A stretch of DNA of 64,000 bases, from NCBI GenBank assembly GCA_009746045.1, contig RPFO01000027.1:774138-838137 (forward strand). The letters are read 5' to 3'. The position numbers and the translations under genes are program-made. Positions 56,244-64,000 of the stretch are shown piece after piece. Each line of letters opens with the position of its first letter. Positions within the stretch are counted from its first letter, which is position 1. The stretch is from Mesostigma viride. Lineage: Eukaryota > Streptophyta > Mesostigmatophyceae > Mesostigmatales > Mesostigmataceae. The notes below the pieces were generated by a model that ran no database searches, was not told the DNA's origin, and saw only the letters and a program-made list of their open reading frames with translations.

Positions 56244-57227
56244 GTATTGTGATGACTTACTGGCGGTTAACTGTGCTTGTCTTTGTAGGCCTTTTCTGCC
56301 ATTGGGTTTACTTTGCATCAGCCATTTACGCATGCATTGCTAAATGTTACATGGGGTTCATTGGCCAGCCTTTGTAAGAGATGACCATCACTTGTTTTTT
56401 TGAAGGGATTGCTCTTCTGCCTGTTTCAATAATAGGTTGCCCATCATTCGCACCTACAGTCCATCTCAACTACATCGTTCATTTTTTCTGTGTGTGATGG
56501 CAAGTTTGCATTTTACCATACCGATAATGCTCGCATCACTTGCTAAGGAATATGGTTCGCGGGTATTTTCACTCTGCATTATGAATGTAGGGGGGCACTG
56601 AGAGCATGTAAAGTGAGCAGGTATGCATCAAGGCTGAGTCGACGAGTTTTCCCAAAGTGGGTGTGCCCATGCCGCACCATGGTTTACACCCCACCTTCAT
56701 GTGTTGGAAACTTGCGGGTTTTTTGTTCTGTTTACATGTTTACAGACACTTGGCGAAGTTTCTCAGAGATGTCTATTGGGTGTGGGGCAATTTGGTTTGC
56801 ATTGCTGTGATGTCACATGGGACTGTGGTAATGATGAGTCACTTGGAGGGGGAAGCAAGTGTGCACACCTGCCATGGGTCGGTAGCGCCAGTATTGAATT
56901 CCTCTTCGTTATGGGGAGACATTCTTGTTACATGTCAGTCTAGTTTCATAATGGTGTTGTTCTTTGTGACAAATTGGCTAGTTTCTCGCGTGCCCCACAC
57001 CCGTCTTGTCCATCGCTTGACTTGCGCCCTTGCTTGTGCACAATGATGCCACTTGCATTGCCATTCCTCCACCCCTCCTTATTTCGCCATGCAGGCATTA
57101 GCTGCCGCCCTCTTTTATTTCCTCTCTCATTTCCTTTAAATGCTTAGGGCTTGATTTAGGATTCAGTCGTGTACAAGAACATCAGTGTCTAAATTTGATT
57201 GTGTCATGATTGCGTTTGCTGTTGCAG

Positions 57228-57497
57228 GTGGGTGGCTGGACGAATGCGAAGATGGACAGCAGAAAGAGGGTTTGCGGCGGCAAGGGCGTGAACGCTAGTC
57301 ACCATTGTCAGGTGAAACTTGAGAATGGGTACACATACCTTGCAATTGATTGCAGTACCTGGGTAAAGATTAATGATAAGCTGTCAAAAAGAAACCCAGG
57401 TCCGTTTTTTTTTTTCAGCAAGGCATGTGCAAAGAATCCTGAGATGAGCCTGCACTTGCCGGATGGTAAGGCCGTGCCTGCCTACTCCGGTTTATAA
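57228..57497 (+). CDS. Hypothetical plus-strand gene, exon 3
   Basis: The acceptor is TTTGCTGTTGCAG. It reads VGGWTNAKMDSRKRVCGG then KGVNASHHCQVKLENG, and ends at a TAA. The frame agrees with exons 1 and 2 (phase 0), giving a predicted 176-residue protein. The C-terminal part has four cysteines and a His-His pair, but no recognised zinc-binding pattern. Confidence 0.45.
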   Translation: MGGWTNAKMDSRKRVCGGKGVNASHHCQVKLENGYTYLAIDCSTWVKINDKLSKRNPGPFFFFSKACAKNPEMSLHLPDGKAVPAYSGL

Positions 57498-57926
57498 ATG
57501 CCGCAATTTTGTTTTAGCGACCTTAGGGTCATTTGCATTTTGGGGCACAAGTTTACATGGTATGGTATTTGATGATGCCAACTGGGATGTACCCTGAATA
57601 GGGCTGTATGCTCGTATGTACAACATAGAGTGGACACTCACTTCCATATTCCTCAACGACTCTAGAATTGTGGACAAGATAATGGCAGGTTTGAGCTACC
57701 ATGGTCCGAATTCAAGATTCTGCTGGTTGTATCTATAGTGATGGACTTTACAATGAATCTATTTTAACAAAATCGTTGCAGGAGCCGTTAATGAATATCT
57801 ATTATCAAGTAATAGTTGTCAAGATCACTCAAAATTAAGTGGGACAAGTCTACTTCAAGGTCTTGCGTTACGTAAGTACTTAAAAATTAAAAATTAAATT
57901 AGAACATGCCTCCGTTGGGAGATCAT
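57498..57926. other. 3' flank of hypothetical gene
   Basis: AT-rich. It includes AAAAATTAAAAATTAAATTA and AACATGCCTCCGTTGGGAGA (57904-57923). The latter recurs on the other side of the Harbinger element. Confidence 0.5.
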
Positions 57927-58202
57927 TAAGAGCCTTTCCACATATGGTGACGAATTAGTGCGAATTAGGAGGACTCGGATTGGTCCGGACCGCAGTTCCA
58001 GGCTCGAGGTCTAATTCGGCGCGGCGAATTAGAATGAATTAGCGGTGAATTAGTCGGGACGGGGTTTCCACATTCAGTTCCGATCCAACGGCGGCGAACA
58101 AGTTCCCGCCTTTTTGTGTGCATCATGGCACGTGCTTGACCCTAAAAGTGAAAACTGCACCCCGTCGCCCAGCATTACACGCCATAACCATCTGGCATCG
58201 CT

Positions 58203-58385
58203 GTGATTTTAAGCCTTGCAATGGCTGAGCCGCCGCCTGCGGCGCTTACGTTTAAGACGCAAGAAGATGTTCTTGAGGCCGAGGTGCGCGGCCAGATCAC
58301 AGCGGCCTATGCCATACATTGGATTAGGCGCCTTAACGAACTGAGTCGAGGGAAGCGAGGAGGGGACGCGATGAGCGCCATCTAA
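58203..58385 (+). CDS. Small ORF inside the Harbinger element
   Basis: MAEPPPAALTFKTQEDVL then EAEVRGQITAAYAIHW, 60 codons on the opposite strand to the transposase, near the left terminus. Its position fits the second (Myb-like) ORF of Harbinger elements, but no tryptophan-repeat pattern is visible, so the assignment is open. Confidence 0.3.
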   Translation: MILSLAMAEPPPAALTFKTQEDVLEAEVRGQITAAYAIHWIRRLNELSRGKRGGDAMSAI

Positions 58386-59104
58386 GCAGTTGCTTGTCAT
58401 GTCTATACGCCCGGGCATCTCATGATCTGTCTACCATGCACGCATTTTCCTTGGATGAATCAAACAGCTTTTGACATTTTAATGGCGACAATGAAGTCCG
58501 GCCACGACAATATAGCGCTGCTCAGAGCTTCGTTGCCGAGAAAGGTTTAAGAGGTGCTTTTTCCGGGCAGATAATGTAACTCTGCCTAGACCCCGGTAGC
58601 TTTCAGCACGCGCATATTGCTTGAGGTAAGCGAGCCACGACGCCTGCAGGTGCTCCTGCCGAGGTGGAGACCTCCGAGAGCACGTGGATTAGGCTCATGC
58701 GTCACAGCAGCATCGACCTTCATTCTCCCGGTGTACGTGGAAGGTCACTTTTCAGGATTAACATATCTGAATGTTGATTGCCTGTTCATTTTCCGTCAAT
58801 TGAGCAGCGATTGAAACCATGAGCCATGCAAGTGTAAGGTGCAGAATTCAGTTGATGCACCCAAGCAGGTAATGTGCAAAATAGATGAACCCAAGTAATA
58901 TGTGCAGATGTTTCGTCCCACTGGCTGTGTGCTATTGCATGAACCGTGTAGGCCCTTGGCGTGTACTCACTTGCTGCAACCGTGCCCACAGCTGCTTGTC
59001 AATACACGCGGCAGGCACAACGACTTTTGCAGCGAGGTGAAACATTTAACTCCCCCACATCTTGCATTTTTCACTCTTTCTTTTCCCTATCCATCCTACC
59101 CCCC

Positions 59105-59640
59105 AGCACACACACACGCCCACACACATACACATGCACATAAATGTTCACACACACATGCAAACACGCACGCATACACACATGCACACATGCACACATA
59201 CACACATGCACACACGCACACATGCACACATGCACACACGCACACACGCACACACGCACACACGCACACACGCACACACGCACACACGCACACACGCACA
59301 CACGCACACACGCACACACACACACACACGCACACACGCACACACGCACACACGCACACACGCACACACGCACACACGCACACACGCACACACGCACACA
59401 CGCACACTCGCACACACGCACACACACACACGCACACACGCACACACGCACACACATGCACACTGTGACATACACATGTATGCACACAATATCACACACA
59501 TGCACACACCCACGTGCGCACATGCACGCTAACACATGCACACAAACATGTGCACACACCCACGAGCACACGTGCACATGCATACAAACGCACACAAACA
59601 CAGGCCGACTTGCACACATGCGCCACACACATCAATCCAT
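59105..59640. repeat. CA-rich microsatellite
   Basis: About 535 bp of CACACG, CACACA and CACATG hexamers. The central 59240-59450 is nearly pure (CACACG)n. His/Thr- and Cys/Val-rich open frames over it are artefacts. It lies inside the Harbinger element, followed by CTGCCTGC-type repeats near 59745-59780. Confidence 0.95.
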
Positions 59641-60786
59641 CACCAATAAACGGGTTGCTTGGACCCAACGACCTTCTTACTCGCCTGTCCACCCAATGTT
59701 CTGCCCATCCTCCCGCCTGCCACCCGCCTATCTGCCCACCCATCTGTCAACCTGCCTGCCTGCCTGCTTGTGTGCATGCCTGCGGGCCTGCATGTGCACC
59801 TGCGCCCATGCACCTATTATGCCCCCATGGCACATACATGCAGCCTAGCTAGTTGAGTGTCTCTAGGCACGCGCACATGGGTGGCTACATGGGCATTTGC
59901 CTGTGTCTTGGGCTGGGGCGTTGGGCTGATTAGTTCAAGAGTGGGCGGGAAGACGGTGGTATAATTGGGTGGGTAGGGACGGAGTGGATGGATGATTGGG
60001 GGGGTTGGATGCGGGTGGGACTCAAGTTAGTGTTAAGTCCAATGTTGCCTATAGCATCAACAAAAATAAGCGAGAAAGCAGCCAAAATTCAAGGAGCCTA
60101 CTTTTTGTAACATGTGCCAAACTGCAATTAATGGTTGCAGGCTCACAAGCTGCCAGATTCATAACGCACATGGAATGAATTGCATGGTTACAGGACAAGC
60201 GCGTGGTTGGAAATCTTACAATGCCTGGCAACGTCTCTTTCATGTGCCCACTGAGAACCGCTGTTCTTCGACACAAGAAGGCTTTGGCAAGCAACGAGCT
60301 TCGGCCAGGGCCTTCATTTCAAGGAACCGTGTGTAAAGCAAGAACTCAGGATTTACAAACAGAAACTATACCTAACTTTGCGACCTTCATGCAGTATGTC
60401 ATGTGCATGGCTATGTAGTATGTGCCAACAATCACAACGAAAACGTGCGAAATTGCAAACATTGCCATGGAAGGGCAGGAGCCACGCACGCAGCAAATTA
60501 AAACGGTTCGTGAACCAGTCTGTCGGGCATAAAGACAGCAAAGTCTGGCCAGCAATAATGCAGTGCGATGCGAGACAAACTCGGTAAATATGGGCAGGCA
60601 GGCGCAGCTCGTCCTCAGCAGTGCTATCTAACGTGACGGCGCCTTATTTCCGCGTGCACGGTGCCGAACATGGCACTGGCCTGATTCCAGTTGCAGCAAC
60701 GCCAGATGCCTTCCCGTCATAGAGCAGAGGCTTCACGTACGTCGCCATCGTTGGCTACCAATCGCTATGCTTCCCGTGATAATGCA

Positions 60787-61266
60787 CTACGCGTCCGAAC
60801 AAAATGTCGAGAAAGCAAACAATCTACACGCGAGAGAACTGGGCTGATAGCTTTTCAGTACTGGTTTTACCGTGCCTTCAAATTCCATTAGCTTACTTAA
60901 CCATGGCTGACTAATTTTAGCTAACGCGATCAACATACACACTACACGATCAAAGGAATCACGGGTCATGTGAAATGTTGTACGGAAGTCCGCGTCCGTC
61001 ATGACACCCCCTCGCTTTGCTGATTCCCAAAATCCACGTCCTGCGGCCCTATCATATGCCCACGGGCGACCGGGCTGCCACCCGCCTCGTCGGTCGTCTG
61101 GCTTGTCGTCCATTGCCATCCCCATCATCACTTGTGTGGCGGTTGCCATGTATTCCGCCTCGCGAGCCGCATTTTCCTGAATAATGCGGATCGCGGCCTG
61201 CTTCCTGCGTAGCTGCAGGTAGCGCACCAGCACGATGAGAAATATAACTATAAGTCTCGCGATCAT
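60787..61266 (-). pseudogene. Harbinger transposase N-terminal fragment
   Basis: Contains RGFWESAKRGGVMTDADF then RTTFHMTRDSFDRVVCML, matching the (W/F)xxxxxxxxDxDFRxxFRMSRxTFDxL segment ahead of the DDE domain of PIF/Harbinger transposases. The N-terminus begins MIARLIVIFLIVLVRYLQLR, an unusual hydrophobic stretch. After RVV the frame diverges, with a possible GTGTAG or GTATG donor. No DDE motif was identified between here and the microsatellite, so the element is probably defective. Confidence 0.7.
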
Positions 61267-61581
61267 GGCTACGCACTTTCATCCACTAACGCGCGGCAGC
61301 GATGGTGGCCGCACTGTCTTCCCGGCGTGTTCCCCGCCCTTTTCACGTCGTGTTCCCCGCCCTTTTCGTGCATCGACCAAAAAAAAAAAATTAATTCTGA
61401 CTGGAACTGGCCGGAACTGCTTTTTTCGAGTTCCAGGAGTTCCACCCCAGTTCCGGTCGAATTAGCGGTTAATTAGAATTACATTTCTAATTGGACGGCC
61501 CAATGTGGAAACCTCTAGTTCCGGAACCGACTGAATTAGGACCCTAACTCCCCGGAACTGACGAATGTGGAAAGGGCCTAA

Positions 61582-61757
61582 AAATTAAATTAAATTATAA
61601 CATGCCTCCGTTGGGAGATCATGTAGCACATATTCCATGATGGATGGGTGGGGTGGAGGAAGCCGCGTAATCGAACTATCCTAACTCTAAGCTATCTAGT
61701 CTAGAAAAAAAAAGTAAGTACTTGCGTGTCATTAATTAATGAATGAATTAATTAATT
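61582..61757. repeat. Right flank repeating the Harbinger left flank
   Basis: TAAAAATTAAATTAAATTAT then AACATGCCTCCGTTGGGAGA and TCAT repeats the left flank at about 57884-57926 with few differences. It is followed by a TTAATTAATGAATG/(AATT)n run at 61731-61760. Confidence 0.8.
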
Positions 61758-61759
61758 AA

Positions 61760-64000
61760 TTAAGGGGTCCGGACGGACCTGCCCCCCCCCAAATTGAATA
61801 CACATGTTTTACACTCAATACCCATGCTGGCAATGCAAATTATGATGGGGGACCATAAATATGACCCTTGGGCATGCATCTGGCTACTTTTTGAGTTCAA
61901 GGCCCATCACAATACATGTGCAGGGAGCTTTTTTTGGCGCGCACACCCCCTAAAAGCACGGATTGCCTAGGACAACCCCCCCACACTTGTGTACCAAACA
62001 CCATATTCCAGTCAAATCCCCACCCAGACCAAAGAATGGAGCTAATTTGCAGCACCAAAATCGCACGTCTGGGCATACTTATGCAGTTTACCGAAAAATA
62101 CGTCTTTTTTGTGACTAAAAAAAAAAAAATCAAATCAAATACGCATGGGTTGGGCCCAGGGAGATAAAGATAACTTCCACAGGGTGGGAATATCAATGGG
62201 ACCAATTTTCAGCTCATTCTGACCACGTATGTGAACAGCCATCACTTTTGTATGAAAAAAAAATGCACGAAAATACGGTTTTATGCCAAATGGCTGCACC
62301 AATCACAACCTTGCCCACCACCAAGTGGGGCAAACAAGGTGCCAGCAAGTTATTTATCATGCAAACTATCTTGGAATCAAAATTCAGGTCATTCTGAGCT
62401 AGACTGATGGCATAAACTAGTGTCCTCAACTGCCACCCCTCAACCCTAGTATAGACTGGCATGAGCTCAAACATAACCCTTTTCATCACCTGCCCACCAC
62501 AAATCATCAGAATCCTAACATAGACGGCTGCCAATTGAGTTATACAAACAGCCACCAAATGCAGGATCAAGCTGAGCATGAGCCTTGAGTACTAGAGAGG
62601 TCATTCATAGCATGCAGCACCACACTATGGTAGCATAGTTGGCAATCTTCATTGGTAATAACAGAAATGTTTAGAGGCCCAAGCAACGTTCAATAGCAAC
62701 AGAAACATGTGGGATTAGATGGGTGACTCGTACATGCTAGCCACACCCCACACCTCACCATGGTTGTAAACCATGCTCAACAATAAGGTGCATAAACAGC
62801 ATGCTCATATACACGTGCTATGCTGACTTAGAGTAGAGGATGATGCCTCAATCAACCAGCAATAATAACACAATGTTCTAACCCTGCAGGTTCACATCAC
62901 CCCGTTCAAAAACCAACCAACAAAACAGAACTGTAAGCGCAAACACGAAATACAGCAAAGCCATAAGAGAAATGGCTTGCAGCCATCCTCATAAGCATGG
63001 CTAGCATCCTTGAGAGCACATTGATTGTGATGCATAGTGGCTGTGATCCACAAATCTAAAGAGAACACACACGTAAGCATAGCTTACACATAAACAAAGC
63101 ATGGCCAGCAAGAGAAGTATAGCCACCTTGTTTCCCAGCACGTTGAGACGCACGGTTCATATGCTCGCCAGCTTGTTGCATGCCGCCCTCGAGGCATGCC
63201 GGGGTACGTGTTGAATATGCAATGTAAGCACTCTGCCATCCAAATCCTTCCATATATCATTACATTAACGTAGCAGCTTACCTTGATATTACCCAAATCA
63301 ATCCTAGACAGGATTTCAGAGCTTGCCACGCATAACGTAAGCGAATCGGTTGAAAGCTGCCGGAAAACTAGAGACGTGCACGCAGCAAGCGGCGAACAAA
63401 ACAACGCACCCTTCCAGGAAACCGTGCTGAAAGCCTACTAGGATAAAGGGATTTCTAAACGCAATAGACTTCGGGGGTAACCACTGGATAATAGACGTAC
63501 AATGGCATGCTATCTTTCCTGACAAGGCGCGCAAGAAATGCCAGCCACCCATGGACGGGTTGACAGCGCATAAAGCAGGACCTGGCGTTTTCTTTCCGAA
63601 AATGACGAGGAAAAGTAATAAAATAAAAGGTTCTTTAACATTTTCAATCTCCCCGTTAATGAACGTTGCTTTCTGCATCGCTAGGGACTAAGAACCTTTG
63701 TAATTATCGCTGTAGGCATGTATTGCTGCTTATTCGTTGCGGCAAGATTTCCGGGCCAGACCCCCTCGCAAACGCGGATGAAAAATGGCATCGATCTCGT
63801 CAATAATGCGTCTTCGGCTACGCAAGATCATGATGAAACTTTGATTTGACGCATCTGCATAATTTTCTGCGGTCTTATTGCCATATTACTGCATTTATTA
63901 CCTAACGCACATCGCCATGGCCAACTTGGCGCAAGGGTTACGCGCATCGTGCACCACAATTTCACGTGACGGGTACCGGCGCGAATTTTTTGGCGCGAAA
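61760..64000. mobile_element. R4 element, copy 2 (runs off window)
   Basis: Starts TTAATTAAGGGGTCCGGACG. Its right part (ATCGCCATGGCCAACTTGGC, GGTACCGGCGCGAATTTTTT) matches 33935-34050 and continues past 64000. The interior has many small frames and no recognised protein. Boundaries are approximate. Confidence 0.5.

Larger units (their letters stand above)
57930..61578 (-). mobile_element. PIF/Harbinger element (3,649 bp)
   Basis: The left end GAGCCTTTCCACATATGGTG is paired with the inverted right end GGCCCTTTCCACATTCGTCA. A TAA target duplication lies on both sides (57927-57929, 61579-61581). TAATTCG/GAATTAG-rich subterminal sequence is present at both ends. It carries a transposase N-terminus on the minus strand and a large CA-rich microsatellite. 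Confidence 0.85.

Noticed and set aside
57390-57420. An 18-nt mini-intron (GTCCG plus T11 CAG) in exon 3 of the plus-strand gene
   Set aside because: Too short for a spliceosomal intron in most lineages. The frame is open without splicing.
58902-59852. His/Thr-rich and Cys/Val-rich proteins on both strands
   Set aside because: These are direct translations of the CACACG microsatellite.

Overview
The window is eukaryotic nuclear DNA. Its coding segments are short, flanked by GT/AG splice signals, and separated by kilobases of repeat-rich sequence. There are no operons, and most of the DNA is mobile-element debris. Two interstitial telomere tracts of TTTAGGG type (44131-44173, 45523-45561) point to a plant- or green-alga-like lineage, as do a DIRS-like tyrosine-recombinase retroelement, Harbinger and hAT pieces and Stowaway-like termini. 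I cannot name the species.

The main structure is a minus-strand array of ankyrin-repeat exons from about 49.9 kb down to 3.6 kb. I resolve 24 exons, numbered A1-A24 in transcription order. Twenty-two of them are exactly 99 nt, phase 0 at both ends, and encode exactly one 33-residue ankyrin repeat. A1 is 96 nt and A23 is 132 nt, also phase 0. Two more phase-0 candidate exons lie upstream (52418-52489, 51527-51607). Removing or adding any such exon keeps the frame, so the locus looks like an expandable cassette array: one very large ankyrin gene, or several tandem ones. Exons A7-A11 lie in a tandem array with a period of about 800 bp. Even the most diverged copies keep an intronic motif (GCTGCTGCCAGAAGCC on the plus strand) roughly 160-220 nt upstream of the acceptor, so exon plus upstream intron was the unit of duplication.

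The introns are loaded with insertions. These are a 507-bp TA-flanked MITE (6235-6741); a 3.2-kb mariner/Stowaway-like shell (7946-11164); three fold-back elements sharing AGTT termini and 5-bp target duplications (8758-9511, 20522-21360, 38386-38769); a 45-bp minisatellite of about 27 units (15352-16566); a decayed DIRS-like retroelement (about 38775-42960); a 196-bp inverted-repeat insert (46134-46329); a 536-bp TAA-flanked MITE (47468-48003); and a roughly 1.5-kb terminal-inverted element (32498-34057) with a second copy running off the right end of the window.

Right of the array (50-64 kb) are a decayed hAT BED zinc finger (54.0-54.3 kb), a possible three-exon plus-strand gene (55850-57497) and a 3,649-bp PIF/Harbinger element with TAA target duplications (57930-61578) that carries a transposase N-terminus and a large CA-rich microsatellite. 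The left 3 kb, 17.0-18.8 kb, 50.1-51.4 kb and 52.5-54.0 kb hold nothing I recognise beyond dispersed repeats.
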